A stretch of 64,000 nucleotides of DNA from Candidatus Aminicenantota bacterium (GCA_017883285.1 JADGNV010000122.1:26152-90151); one strand, 5' to 3'. Positions 1-9,961 are shown, counted from the stretch's first letter. Numbers and translations are program-made. The notes: generated by a model from the letters alone, not told the origin.

Positions 1-36
1 GTCATGGTGTTTGATATCCCGTAAGGAGGACATCTC

Positions 37-1092
37 ATGAAAAAACAAATCGCCGCTCTCGGCGTTCTTCTCGCGCTTCTGGCGGCCCTCGCGCCGGCCC
101 TGGGGGCCGGGCAGGCCGTGAACTCGCTCAAGGCCGTCGCGTTCCAGAAGACCGGCAGGGGGCTCGACGTGACGATCGCCGTCGAAGGCGAATTTCTCTA
201 TCAAGTCCAGGCCCTCTCGAACCCGACCCGCCTGGCGATCGACCTCTCGTCCCTCTCGAAGATCGACGCCCAGCCGCTAACCGAGGTCAACCAGGCCGGC
301 CTGAGCAGCATCCGCACCGGACAGTTCACGCCGCTCATCGCCCGGGTCGTCATCGATTTCAGCGGGGCCATGCCCGGCTACGAGATCGCCAGGACCGATA
401 CGGGGCTCGTCATCCGCTTCGGCGGAGATGCGAAGCCCGCCGAAAAGCCGGTCGTCATTGCGCCGCCCGTCCGGGAACAGCCCGTGCAGATCGTGAAGCC
501 GATCGAAACGCCCGCCGAGACCGAGCCCGGCGAAACCCGCAAGGGGTTTATGAACACGATGATCGGGTTCAATATCGGAACCTATCAGATCCCTTCGGAC
601 CGGTTCAAGGAGATCTACGGCGGGGACGCGACCCCGACGTTCGGGCTGAGCCTGTCCCGGACGTTCGCTCAGTATAAGGACTTTTCCCTCGACGTCGAGT
701 GGGGGATCCGGTTCTATTCCAAGACCGGGGCCGCGACGCTCTCGCAGGAGCCGGCGACATTCAAGATGACGCCGATCTCCCTCGCGGCGCGGCTCAACTA
801 CCAGGCGAAGTTCTTCCAGATGTTCGTGGGCTACGGGCTCGACTGGTACAGCTACGCGGAGACGAGCACGATCGCGGATACGACGGGGAACGCGAACGGC
901 AACCACTTCATCGCCGGGATCTATCTGATTCCGCCGGTGCTCGACGGGATGATCCGGGTGAAGGCGTACTACAAGTTCACGAGAGTGACGGCGAGCTCGA
1001 ACGGGATCGACGTCGACCTCGGAGGGAACGAGTACGGCGTAGGTCTGAGCTTCGGGTTCAACGTCTTCCAGAAGGCCGTGTTCCTGTTCTGA
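37..1092 (+). CDS. AMIN-domain secreted protein with C-terminal outer-membrane beta-barrel-like domain
   Basis: Signal peptide, AMIN-like N-terminus (VTIAVEGEFLYQVQALSNPTRLAIDL), RBS aaggagg; C-terminal half resembles the ORF at 18273-18857. Confidence 0.75.
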   Translation: MKKQIAALGVLLALLAALAPALGAGQAVNSLKAVAFQKTGRGLDVTIAVEGEFLYQVQALSNPTRLAIDLSSLSKIDAQPLTEVNQAGLSSIRTGQFTPLIARVVIDFSGAMPGYEIARTDTGLVIRFGGDAKPAEKPVVIAPPVREQPVQIVKPIETPAETEPGETRKGFMNTMIGFNIGTYQIPSDRFKEIYGGDATPTFGLSLSRTFAQYKDFSLDVEWGIRFYSKTGAATLSQEPATFKMTPISLAARLNYQAKFFQMFVGYGLDWYSYAETSTIADTTGNANGNHFIAGIYLIPPVLDGMIRVKAYYKFTRVTASSNGIDVDLGGNEYGVGLSFGFNVFQKAVFLF

Positions 1093-1119
1093 CGCCCCGG
1101 AAACACATTTGGGACCAGC

Positions 1120-1161
1120 CGCGGAGGAGGCCTCCTCGGGGCCTCCTCCGCGTTTGTTTTT
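1120..1161 (+). terminator. Rho-independent terminator after the AMIN gene
   Basis: Stem CGCGGAGGAGGCC/GGCCTCCTCCGCG followed by TTTGTTTTT. Confidence 0.85.
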
Positions 1162-1169
1162 CATCGGCC

Positions 1170-2621
1170 ATGACCCAAGACGAAAATCGGAGCGGGACGA
1201 TCGGACGCGCGGACGCCGCCTTCGTCAATCCCGCCTTCGCCTATCCGATCATCAAGGACAGGGGCGTCTTCTATACCAAGAAATGGCCTCCCCTGTCCCT
1301 GGCCTACGGCGCCGCCCTCATGGAAGAGAGCGGTCGCCGGGCGATGATCGTCGACGCCCACGCCGAGCGGTTGGGGCCGGAGCGCGTCGCGGACCGGGTC
1401 CGGGGCGTCCCTTCGATCTTCATCTCGACGAGCCCCCTCGACCGCTGGCAGTGCCCGGTGAACAACATCGCCAACGTCTACGAGGTCATCTCCGCCGTCC
1501 GCGCCGCGTCGCCGGGAAGCCGCATTTTCCTGACGGGCCCGCACGGGACGACCCTTCCCGAAAAAATCCTGGCCGAGACCCCGGCCGACGTCGTGATCCT
1601 GGGCGAGCCCGAGATCACGGTTCGGGAGCTGGCCGCGGGTCGCGCGCCGGAGGAGCTCGAAGGCGTGGCCTTCCGCGACGGCGGCCGGGCCGTCGTCCGG
1701 CCCAAGACGAAGTTCATGAACCTGAACGAGCTGCCCCTGCCCGCGTTTCACCTCCTGCCGATGGACCGGTATTTCTTTGATTTCCTCGGGAAAAAGTTCG
1801 CCGTCCTGGAGGGCACGCGCGGCTGCCCCTACCGCTGCTCGTTCTGCTACAAGGACATGTACGGCCCCTTCCGGTCGAAGACGAGCGCCAAGCTCATCGT
1901 CGAGCTCGATCTCGCCGTCGAAAAATTCGGCGTGCGGAACCTCTACTTCGCCGACCTGTCCTTCACCCTGAACAAGAAGCTCGTGGCCGACCTGTGTGGG
2001 GCGATCGTCGAGCGGGGCACCAAGCTCCGCTGGGCCTGCCAGACGCGCCTCGACCTCATCGACGAAGAGATCCTGACGAAGATGGCCGAGGCCGGCTGCC
2101 GACTGATCGAGGTCGGCGTCGAATCCGGCACGGAGACGATCGTCCGCCGAACGAACAAGTACATCCCGCCCCGGACCATCACCGAAGGCCTGCGGATGAT
2201 CCGCCGCCTGGGAATGGAGAGCGCGGCCTTCATGATGTTCGGCCTGCCGAACGAGACCGAGGAGGACATGCGGCGGAGCATCCGCTTCGTCAAGAAGATC
2301 GCCCCGACGTATGTCGCCTTCAACATCACCGTCCCCTACACCGAGACGTGCAACGCCGAGCTTTTCGAACCGTCGGCCGAGAGGGCGGTGTTCTTCCCGG
2401 CCCGGTGGAAGGCCCATACCGAGAAATTCCTGGACGCCATGCTCCGCCGGGGGATGATGTCCTTCTACCTCCGCCCGCGAACGGTCCTGACGCTCGTCCG
2501 GAACCCCCGGGCCTTCCTCCACAAAGTCGGCCTGTTCTTCGCCGCCGTGCGCGCCCGCAAGTTTGATGAGCGGCGCACGCCCCCGCCCCCCAGGTCAGTT
2601 GACTCCGGCCGCCGTTCATAA
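1170..2621 (+). CDS. B12-binding-domain radical SAM protein
   Basis: CPYRCSFC (CxxxCxxC) motif after an N-terminal cobalamin-binding-like domain; ATG at 1170 in frame with ORF 699-2621. Confidence 0.85.
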   Translation: MTQDENRSGTIGRADAAFVNPAFAYPIIKDRGVFYTKKWPPLSLAYGAALMEESGRRAMIVDAHAERLGPERVADRVRGVPSIFISTSPLDRWQCPVNNIANVYEVISAVRAASPGSRIFLTGPHGTTLPEKILAETPADVVILGEPEITVRELAAGRAPEELEGVAFRDGGRAVVRPKTKFMNLNELPLPAFHLLPMDRYFFDFLGKKFAVLEGTRGCPYRCSFCYKDMYGPFRSKTSAKLIVELDLAVEKFGVRNLYFADLSFTLNKKLVADLCGAIVERGTKLRWACQTRLDLIDEEILTKMAEAGCRLIEVGVESGTETIVRRTNKYIPPRTITEGLRMIRRLGMESAAFMMFGLPNETEEDMRRSIRFVKKIAPTYVAFNITVPYTETCNAELFEPSAERAVFFPARWKAHTEKFLDAMLRRGMMSFYLRPRTVLTLVRNPRAFLHKVGLFFAAVRARKFDERRTPPPPRSVDSGRRS

Positions 2622-2627
2622 TAAGAT
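2599..2627 (+). promoter_or_regulatory. sigma70-type promoter TTGACT-N17-TAAGAT
   Basis: Direct match at the 3' end of the radical SAM gene, upstream of the membrane glycosyltransferase. Confidence 0.55.
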
Positions 2628-2670
2628 TTTTTCCCGAACCGGGGACCGACATCCCGGAAAGAGGACGCTC

Positions 2671-4824
2671 ATTCCCGACGCCAAGCCGCTCCTGCGAAAT
2701 GGGGCCATCTATTTTCTGCTGTTCGCCTTGTTTTTCGGACCGCGCCTCGTCAACCTGTCTGCAGACCCGCCCAACAATCTCAGCCTGGACAGCGGCAGCG
2801 AATACGGCGACCCCGGCAACTACGCCTTCAACGCCCGCAGCAAGGTCACGCTCGGAGATTGGAAAGTCGGGGAGCTCGGGGCGGCGGCCTTCTCCCCGAT
2901 CCCCCATGCCCTGACCTACCTTGTCTTCCTCATCTTCGGGACCGGGATCGGACAGATGAACCTCGTCCCGCTCCTATTCGCCATGCTGCTCTGGCTGGCC
3001 CTCTTCCGGCTGGCATCGGACTTCTTCCCCGAATACCGGCTTTTGTTTTTCCTTCTCCTCACCGCGAACTATGCCTTCGGGAGCTACGCCCGGATCAACG
3101 ACCAGGTCATGCCGATGGCCTTTTTCGCGGTGGTCGCTTTGATCTTCTTCCTCAAAGCCTGGGACAGGCCGGGGTATTTTTTCCTGACGGCGATCTTCTT
3201 CGGATTCTCCTTCCTTTCGAAAAACGTCAAGATTCTCTATTTCGCCGCGGCCGTCATCCCGCTGGCCTTCGTCCTCATCACGATCCAGAGGGGCGAGATC
3301 AAACGGGTCCGGCTTCATCTCGTCCGCCTCGGATATGCGCTGGCCGGAATCCTGGCCGTCTTCATTCCCTGGTATTTTCTGATTTACCTCCGTTATCCGG
3401 AAGTCTTCCAAAGCATCGCCGCGATAAATACCGGGGCGGCCGCTCCCGGAGTGATCGGCGCCTTGGTGAAAAATTGGCTGGTCCGGCCGCCGTTCACGTT
3501 CTTCCCCGCGAACCGGGCCCTCGCCGTCCCGCTCTTCCTCTATTTCCTCGGCCTGCTGGGGACCCTGACCGCCCGGCGATGGAAAGCGCGCTGCTCGCCC
3601 CTGGAAATCGTCGCCGCGCTCTGGTTCGTGGTCGGCGTGGGCATTAACTCGCTCATCGGCTACCGGCCCGTGCGGCACTACATCGACTTGACGATCCCCC
3701 TGCTCATCCTGGTCAGCCTGTTTCTCGGAAGATTCCTCCGCGGTTTCGAATGGTCGTTCGCGAAAAGCCGGAGCGCCGAGCTGTTCGCCGGGCTCTTCGC
3801 CTTGATCTGGGTTGCGCTGTCCTCCATGCGCAACGGCCCGCTGCCCTGGGGATGGATCGACCGGGACCCCGTCACGGTCCTCGAGCTCTCCCTTGTCCTG
3901 GCGCTCGGCCTGGCCGTCATCCTCGGCTTGGCCCTCCGCTATACCGGCGACAAGCCCCGGACCGTCCCGCGCGCTTGGGCAGCGCCCCTCGTCGTCATCC
4001 TGATCGGGATTTACGTTTATCAAAATGTGGTCGAGTACGTGACCTGGCGCCGGACGCTGAGCTACGAACTCCGGACCATCGGCCGGGATTTGGGCCAGGC
4101 GTTCCCCCAGGGCGTGTTCTCGGGACTGCTTGCGCCGAGCCTTTCGCTCGAAAACCGGAACCCGGCCCATACGATGTACCCCCACTACGCCAATGACGAC
4201 CCCGGCTTTCTCGAGCGCGAGCGGGTGACGCATCTCTTCCTGGGGACCTACAACAATGAACAGCAGCATTACGACAATCTGTTTCCGGACGTCATGAAGA
4301 GGGCCCGGCTCCTCGTCCTCTACCGGATGTGGCGGAGCTGGTGGACGCTCTTCGACATAGCCAAGGACCTGCCGCCGGAGGACCCGGCCGTCCACGAGGC
4401 CGAGACGATGGAGCGGAGCGCCGGAACGCCCCTCTTCGACCCGCCGGCGGGAGGCCGGTTCGCGGTCCGCATCGATTCGCCCGATTGGGAGACCATCGGC
4501 CGCGACCGAATCGCCCTGCCGGTCCGCGGGGCCGTCCGCGGTCGACTCTTCGTCCGGCCGGCGGGAAACGGCCCCCTGGGCCTGCGCCTCTACGTCCGGC
4601 TGGCCTTGAGAGGCCGAACCGTTTTCAAGAAATTGTTCGTCGTGCAGGAATCGGGGAGCTCCCAGGACTACATCGGGCTCCCCTTTCAGGCCTGGATCGA
4701 AACAGCCGGGCGCTATCTCCTCGAAGTTCGGGCCGTGGGAACGGGATCGTTCTTTTTCGACAAGATCGAAATCCGGCCGAAATCGCAGAGCTCACCCGCC
4801 GGGACCGCGGATTCGAAACGGTAG
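2671..4824 (+). CDS. Multi-pass membrane glycosyltransferase (GT39/ArnT-like)
   Basis: Many TM segments, N-terminal acidic periplasmic loop typical of GT-C enzymes; start ambiguous (ATG 2563 or ATT 2671 behind GAGG). Confidence 0.65.
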   Translation: MPDAKPLLRNGAIYFLLFALFFGPRLVNLSADPPNNLSLDSGSEYGDPGNYAFNARSKVTLGDWKVGELGAAAFSPIPHALTYLVFLIFGTGIGQMNLVPLLFAMLLWLALFRLASDFFPEYRLLFFLLLTANYAFGSYARINDQVMPMAFFAVVALIFFLKAWDRPGYFFLTAIFFGFSFLSKNVKILYFAAAVIPLAFVLITIQRGEIKRVRLHLVRLGYALAGILAVFIPWYFLIYLRYPEVFQSIAAINTGAAAPGVIGALVKNWLVRPPFTFFPANRALAVPLFLYFLGLLGTLTARRWKARCSPLEIVAALWFVVGVGINSLIGYRPVRHYIDLTIPLLILVSLFLGRFLRGFEWSFAKSRSAELFAGLFALIWVALSSMRNGPLPWGWIDRDPVTVLELSLVLALGLAVILGLALRYTGDKPRTVPRAWAAPLVVILIGIYVYQNVVEYVTWRRTLSYELRTIGRDLGQAFPQGVFSGLLAPSLSLENRNPAHTMYPHYANDDPGFLERERVTHLFLGTYNNEQQHYDNLFPDVMKRARLLVLYRMWRSWWTLFDIAKDLPPEDPAVHEAETMERSAGTPLFDPPAGGRFAVRIDSPDWETIGRDRIALPVRGAVRGRLFVRPAGNGPLGLRLYVRLALRGRTVFKKLFVVQESGSSQDYIGLPFQAWIETAGRYLLEVRAVGTGSFFFDKIEIRPKSQSSPAGTADSKR

Positions 4825-4837
4825 CGATCGGACCGCG

Positions 4838-5713
4838 TCAACCCTTCAGCAGCGCCTTGGCCACCGAGAACGTGTGGTAGGCCTCGGGGACCGATCCGAC
4901 TCCCACGATCACGGACTCGATCTTCTTGTCGACGACGTACGCGAACGCCTCTTCGGGCGACAGCCGCCCCCCTGCCAGCACCTTCTTGGCGATGATCTGG
5001 TAGCCGGACTCCGCCACGAGCTTCTCGCACTCCGCCTGGGTCGGCTTCATCATGAACCCCTTGGAATTCATGGGGGCCATGATCGGGAGCTTAAGCTTCC
5101 ACTCGATCAGGTGCGGCAGGAGCGTGCCGAAGTTGTGCGTGGCGAGGACGGTGTCGAGGCCGTAGGAGTCCTTGATCATGTCCTGGAAAATCGAAAGGAG
5201 ATCGGGATTCTGAGACGCAAGGGCCAGGTCGGTCACCTGGCCGTGGAGGATCACGCCGCCGAGGTTCAGCTTCTCGAAGCTCGCCAGCTCGAAATGGATG
5301 AGCTCCAGGAGGAGGTCCATGACGTCCTTGGAGAGGACGCTCTTGATCTTGGTCAGCGCCCGGAGCCCGAGCCGCATCTTCTGATACATGCTGAAACCCT
5401 TGGCCTTGGACAGGACCGCGCCGAGCACGCCCCGCTCCGAGGCCTCCATGGCATACTCGTAGGCGTTCGGAATGACCGGCATGACCTTGAGCTCCCCGAC
5501 CTTGGGAAATTTCTTCAGGGCGGCCATGATGTTGTCGCAGTTCGAGCAGACGAACGTCCGGACGCCCAGCGTGTGGGCCGCTTCGAGGACGGCCACGATG
5601 TTGTCTTCCTTGGCGAAGTGTTCCTGGAAATGGAGGGCCTGGGTCCGCGAAGTATAGCTGACGCCTTCGAAGGCGTTCGAACCGAGGATGAGCTTGTCGA
5701 GTTGCATGGTCAT
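4838..5713 (-). CDS. Aldo/keto reductase-like TIM-barrel protein
   Basis: Sequence pattern LILGSNAFEGVSYTSR...VIVGVGSVPEAYHTF. Confidence 0.45.
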   Translation of the reverse strand: MTMQLDKLILGSNAFEGVSYTSRTQALHFQEHFAKEDNIVAVLEAAHTLGVRTFVCSNCDNIMAALKKFPKVGELKVMPVIPNAYEYAMEASERGVLGAVLSKAKGFSMYQKMRLGLRALTKIKSVLSKDVMDLLLELIHFELASFEKLNLGGVILHGQVTDLALASQNPDLLSIFQDMIKDSYGLDTVLATHNFGTLLPHLIEWKLKLPIMAPMNSKGFMMKPTQAECEKLVAESGYQIIAKKVLAGGRLSPEEAFAYVVDKKIESVIVGVGSVPEAYHTFSVAKALLKG

Positions 5714-6768
5714 TTCACCTCGTCGAGAGTGACCGCCGCCTTCCGTTCGGCCGACCGGTAGATCGCCTCGATCATCCGCTGGACGGCGAACCCGTCGGCC
5801 CAGGTCACGGCCGGGGCCGTCCCGGCCCGGCAGGCCCGGACAAAGTCCTGGTCCTCCTCGTAGAGCCCCTCGGCCCCGAGCTCAAAGCGCGATGTGGAGG
5901 GCATATCGATCTTGTGAATCGTCGTGAAGTCCTTGGGGTATCCCTTGGCAGCCTTGTAGAGGTAGAGCTTGACGTAGTCGTTGTTCAGCTCGAGGGTGCC
6001 GTTGTCGCCCTCGACGATGAGCTCCATATAGGGCAGGCGATAGCCTGGCAGGCTCCAAGAGACATCGAACGTGCCGGTCATTCCGTCGGGATATTCGAAC
6101 AGGGCGGTCGCCGTGTCCTCGACGATCGAATAGGGAAAGCCGATCCGGGCGACGACGCTCGCCGGAAGGCCGAAATAGGCATAGAGGAGATAGAGCAGAT
6201 GCGAGCCGACATTGATGACGACTCCCCCGCCGGACTGGGCCTTGTCGTAGTACCAGCCTTTTTTCCGGGAGAAGACCTCGGTCGTGTAGAAGGAGGAGCG
6301 ATAGCGGAAGGGCCGGCCGACCACACCGTCGGCCAGCAGGGCTTTGGCCTTCTTGCAGAGGGCCATCTGGGAAAGCAGGTAGCCCGTGGCGTTGACGACC
6401 TTCTTCTCCGCGGCCAGGGCGACCATCCGCCGGGCCGCCTCGAGGGTGTGGGCTAGGGGCTTTTCGGCGAAGACGTGCAGGCCGTATTTCAAGCACTGTT
6501 CGGCGACGGGCAGGTTCGCGGCGGCCGGGGTGCAGATCAGGGCCGCATCGGGCTTGACCTCCGTCAGCATTTTGTCCACATCGGAATAGAACGGCGCCTT
6601 CAGGCCCGCCTGCCGGACGTAGGTGGCCAGCTGCTTATTGATGTCCGCCACCGCGGCCAGCCGCGACTCGGGGATCATGTTCACCAGGGCGGTGTGGATG
6701 ATCCCCATCTTCCCCAAGCCGATGACGGCAACCTTGAGCTTGTCTTGGAGCTTATCCTGTGTTTCCAA
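5710..6768 (-). CDS. Gfo/Idh/MocA family oxidoreductase
   Basis: Rossmann VAVIGLGKMGIIH, EKPLAHT motif. Confidence 0.9.
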   Translation of the reverse strand: METQDKLQDKLKVAVIGLGKMGIIHTALVNMIPESRLAAVADINKQLATYVRQAGLKAPFYSDVDKMLTEVKPDAALICTPAAANLPVAEQCLKYGLHVFAEKPLAHTLEAARRMVALAAEKKVVNATGYLLSQMALCKKAKALLADGVVGRPFRYRSSFYTTEVFSRKKGWYYDKAQSGGGVVINVGSHLLYLLYAYFGLPASVVARIGFPYSIVEDTATALFEYPDGMTGTFDVSWSLPGYRLPYMELIVEGDNGTLELNNDYVKLYLYKAAKGYPKDFTTIHKIDMPSTSRFELGAEGLYEEDQDFVRACRAGTAPAVTWADGFAVQRMIEAIYRSAERKAAVTLDEVK

Positions 6769-6802
6769 CGTTCAATCTCCTTGGGCGCAGCGGCGCCGCT
6801 CG

Positions 6803-7771
6803 TCATTCCCCTTTGTAATACAGGGGGACGCACCAGTGGTTCTTGGCCGCCCAGTCGGAGTTGGGCAGCTCGCCGTCCCGGCCCATGATCCGATGGCAGG
6901 GCTGGTCGTAGACCTTTCCGGTCGATTTCTCGATCGGGTCGAAGACGATGTATTTGTAATAGCCCGAGGCCATCCCGGCCGGGAACTTCACCCGGTTCGG
7001 GAATTTCGGGTCGAAGTGCTTCTCGGCGTAGGCTTTCTTCCAGGCCACGATATCGGCCATCCGGTCCACCTGGACGACGCCCAGGGCCGCGCCGAACTCG
7101 TTGATCCGCTGGTTCTGGCCGGGGACGACGTAGTCGGGCTTCCCGTAGTTGCGGCTCCGCTTGGCGTATTCCAGGAGTCCCACGTCCGCCGTGGCGAGGA
7201 TGCCGCCCTCGCCGGTGGTGATCGTCTTGGTCGCGTAGAACGAATAGACGCCCGCCGCGCCCCAGGTGCCGGGCTTGCGTCCGTTCCAGGAGGCGCCATG
7301 GGCGTGGGCGCAGTCCTCGAGGAGGACGATGTCCCGCTCTTTGCAGAACCGGGCGATCTCCTCGATCTCGAAGGCGATGTGGCCTCCGATATGGACGACC
7401 CACACGGCCGCCGGCCGGAACTTCTCGGCCTTGCGCTTGAGGTCGGCGAACGAGAGGCAAAGGTCCTCGCGGTTGCAGTCCACGAACTCGAGCCGGGCCC
7501 CGGCCTTGACAACGCTCAGGGGGGTGGCCATGAAGGTGTTCGAAGGGCAGAGCACGGTCCGGCCCTGGACCTTGAAGTATTCGAGAGCGGCCAGGGCGGC
7601 GCCGCTCCAGCTCGAGAAGGCGAGAGAGGGCAGGCCGTTCCAGGCCGCCCATTTCTCCTCGAAGAGCGTCGTGAAGCGGCCCTCGGTCCACTGCTGGGTG
7701 GAGAAGATTTCGTCCCAGTATTCGTGCGCTTTCTTTCGGTCGTCCAAATCGAAGCCGATCGTGAATTTCAT
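6803..7771 (-). CDS. DegT/DnrJ/EryC1/StrS family aminotransferase
   Basis: LEDCAHAHGASWNGRKPGTWGAAGVYSFYATKTITTGEGG, PLP-lysine motif. Confidence 0.92.
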   Translation of the reverse strand: MKFTIGFDLDDRKKAHEYWDEIFSTQQWTEGRFTTLFEEKWAAWNGLPSLAFSSWSGAALAALEYFKVQGRTVLCPSNTFMATPLSVVKAGARLEFVDCNREDLCLSFADLKRKAEKFRPAAVWVVHIGGHIAFEIEEIARFCKERDIVLLEDCAHAHGASWNGRKPGTWGAAGVYSFYATKTITTGEGGILATADVGLLEYAKRSRNYGKPDYVVPGQNQRINEFGAALGVVQVDRMADIVAWKKAYAEKHFDPKFPNRVKFPAGMASGYYKYIVFDPIEKSTGKVYDQPCHRIMGRDGELPNSDWAAKNHWCVPLYYKGE

Positions 7772-7802
7772 GCCGAGTTCTCCTTTGCCCGGGGCCGCCG
7801 CC

Positions 7803-8183
7803 CTATTTCCCGGTCACCAGGACCGCGATCCCGGCCGTGATCAGGAGCAGGGCCACGATCTTGGCCGGCGTGATCGCCTCCTTGAACAGGAGGGCGGCGA
7901 AGGCCATGGTCGCCACGAACAGCACGCCCTGGATGATGAGCGTCGTGGTGATGATCTCGGCTTTGCGGATGATGAACATGTAGATAAGATAGCCCGTCCC
8001 GCTGAAGAAAAGCGAGATGAGGACGTATTTCGAGGTGACGATTTCCTTGACGATGGCGAAGATCCCCCCGGAGAACTTGAAATCGACCGCGCCCTTCTTG
8101 AGGACCGTGCCGGCGAACCCATAGACCACGCCGCTCACGACGGCGAGTAGGAAATAGCCGAGGCTGTAATAATTGATTTTCAC
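7803..8183 (-). CDS. EamA/SMR-like small membrane transporter
   Basis: Four hydrophobic helices, GTG start at 8183 (VKINYYSLGYFLL). Confidence 0.65.
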   Translation of the reverse strand: MKINYYSLGYFLLAVVSGVVYGFAGTVLKKGAVDFKFSGGIFAIVKEIVTSKYVLISLFFSGTGYLIYMFIIRKAEIITTTLIIQGVLFVATMAFAALLFKEAITPAKIVALLLITAGIAVLVTGK

Positions 8184-8193
8184 GGCACCGTCC

Positions 8194-8970
8194 TCAGCGA
8201 AAGATGTTCCGGAGCAGGGTCCGGAAGAAGAGCACCGGCCAGGACAGCACATAGACGAAGTCCTTGATCCGGACCGCTCCCCCCGAAAGGCCGTAATTGC
8301 CGTAGATCCGGGAGACATCGTCCGCCCGCTTGTAGAACCGGCCGGGGACTTCGACCACCTGGAAGCCCTTTTTGGCCATGATATAGAGCTCCTCGAGGTC
8401 GTTGATCCGGCCGTCATGGAGCTTGGTCGATGTTTTGTAAATGCCCGACAGGACGTCCATCACCCGCCGGTTCCAGCCTTTGAATCCCGAGCTCGAATCC
8501 GTGATCCGGGTCCGGAACTTGTGGTAGAAGAGCAGGCTCACGACGAAGGAATAGAGCCGCCGGCCGTATTTGTGGAGGAACGGGTCGCCGTGAGAGGCGC
8601 TGCCGAGAACGCGAGAGGCGATGACGTAATCGGGGCCGGACGCCAGGGCGTCGATGATCCGGCCGATGTCCTGGGGCTCGTGCTGCCCGTCCGCGTCGCA
8701 GAGAACGAGGTAGGCGTAGCCGTGCTCGAGGGCGTACTGCCGGGCGGACTGGAGGGCGCGGGCGTAGCCGTAGTTCCGATCGTGCTTTAACAGAAGCGCG
8801 CGCTTGGCCAGGGCGATGTCCGATGTCCGGTCCGAGCTCCCGTCATCCACGATAAGGATATCGGTTCCAGGAAAATAGCGTTTGATCTGGTCCAGGACCG
8901 GTCCAAGCTTCTTTTCCTCGTCCTTGGCCGGAAGGGAAATCAAGACGCTTTTTTTCATTTCGCGATTCAT
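8194..8970 (-). CDS. Family 2 glycosyltransferase
   Basis: ILIVDDGSSDRT, DADGQHEPQDI motifs; ATG at 8970. Confidence 0.9.
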   Translation of the reverse strand: MNREMKKSVLISLPAKDEEKKLGPVLDQIKRYFPGTDILIVDDGSSDRTSDIALAKRALLLKHDRNYGYARALQSARQYALEHGYAYLVLCDADGQHEPQDIGRIIDALASGPDYVIASRVLGSASHGDPFLHKYGRRLYSFVVSLLFYHKFRTRITDSSSGFKGWNRRVMDVLSGIYKTSTKLHDGRINDLEELYIMAKKGFQVVEVPGRFYKRADDVSRIYGNYGLSGGAVRIKDFVYVLSWPVLFFRTLLRNIFR

Positions 8971-9108
8971 CGGATTAAAGCGTATACTATAAAGCCCTGT
9001 GTCCGAAAAGTCAAATGAGGAGCGGCCCCGCAACCGCCGCAAAACCGTTGAAATAGAGTGGTTTCCGTAAATTTTCTTTTGTAATATGTGATATATTAGC
9101 TTCCCAAA

Positions 9109-9930
9109 ATGAAGGAGCATCGAAACCGCAAACGAAGGGTCCTCGGCCAGCATTTCCTGGCGAGTCCCGGGGTCCTTCGTAAGATCGTCGAGGTCATAGA
9201 CCCCCGGGCGGACGAACTCGTGATCGAAATCGGTCCCGGGAAGGGAGTGCTGACGTTCCCCCTGGCCGAGAAAGCGGGAAAACTGGTGGCGGTTGAAAAG
9301 GACCCGGCGATGGTCCCTTTTCTCCAGGGAAAAGAGATCCCCAACCTGACCGTCATCGAGGGCGATATCCTCGATTGCGACTTCGGCCGGCTCCGGGCCG
9401 ACCACGGAGCCGAATTCGGCAAAGCTACGCTCGCCGGCAACCTTCCCTATTCGATCTCGACCCCGCTCCTCTTTAAAGTGCTCGAGGAGCGGGCCGCTTT
9501 CGACCGGTGCGTCTTCCTCGTCCAAAGAGAAGTCGCGGAGCGCATCTGCGCCGGCCCCGGCTCCAAGGCCTACGCGCCGCTTTCTATCCTCCTCCAACTC
9601 CATTTCGAGACGATTCTCCGTTTTGCCGTCCATCCCGGGTCCTTCTCGCCTCCGCCGAGAGTCGAATCCGCCCTGGTCTCCTTGGACCGGCGGCCCGTCC
9701 CCCTGTTCGCTTTCGCCGACCAGCGCCGGTTCGGGGAATTCGTCCGGGCGGCGTTCCGGCAGCGGAGAAAGACGCTGGCCAACAACCTCCTGGCCTCTGG
9801 ACGTTCAGAGCCGGCCATCGAAGAAGCTTGCCGGCGGGCGGAGCTCGATCAGCGGGCCCGGCCCGAGCAGGTGCCCATCGCCGGGTTCGCGGCCCTGTTC
9901 GCCGCTTTCCGCGGCGAGCCTGCGCCTTGA
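9109..9930 (+). CDS. rsmA: 16S rRNA (adenine1518/1519-N6)-dimethyltransferase
   Basis: RRVLGQHFLASPGVLRKIVE, VIEIGPGKGVLT, NLPYSISTPLL. Confidence 0.95.
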   Translation: MKEHRNRKRRVLGQHFLASPGVLRKIVEVIDPRADELVIEIGPGKGVLTFPLAEKAGKLVAVEKDPAMVPFLQGKEIPNLTVIEGDILDCDFGRLRADHGAEFGKATLAGNLPYSISTPLLFKVLEERAAFDRCVFLVQREVAERICAGPGSKAYAPLSILLQLHFETILRFAVHPGSFSPPPRVESALVSLDRRPVPLFAFADQRRFGEFVRAAFRQRRKTLANNLLASGRSEPAIEEACRRAELDQRARPEQVPIAGFAALFAAFRGEPAP

Positions 9931-9961
9931 CAGGGGCCTTCCGCCTTTGAAGAATAAGCAC

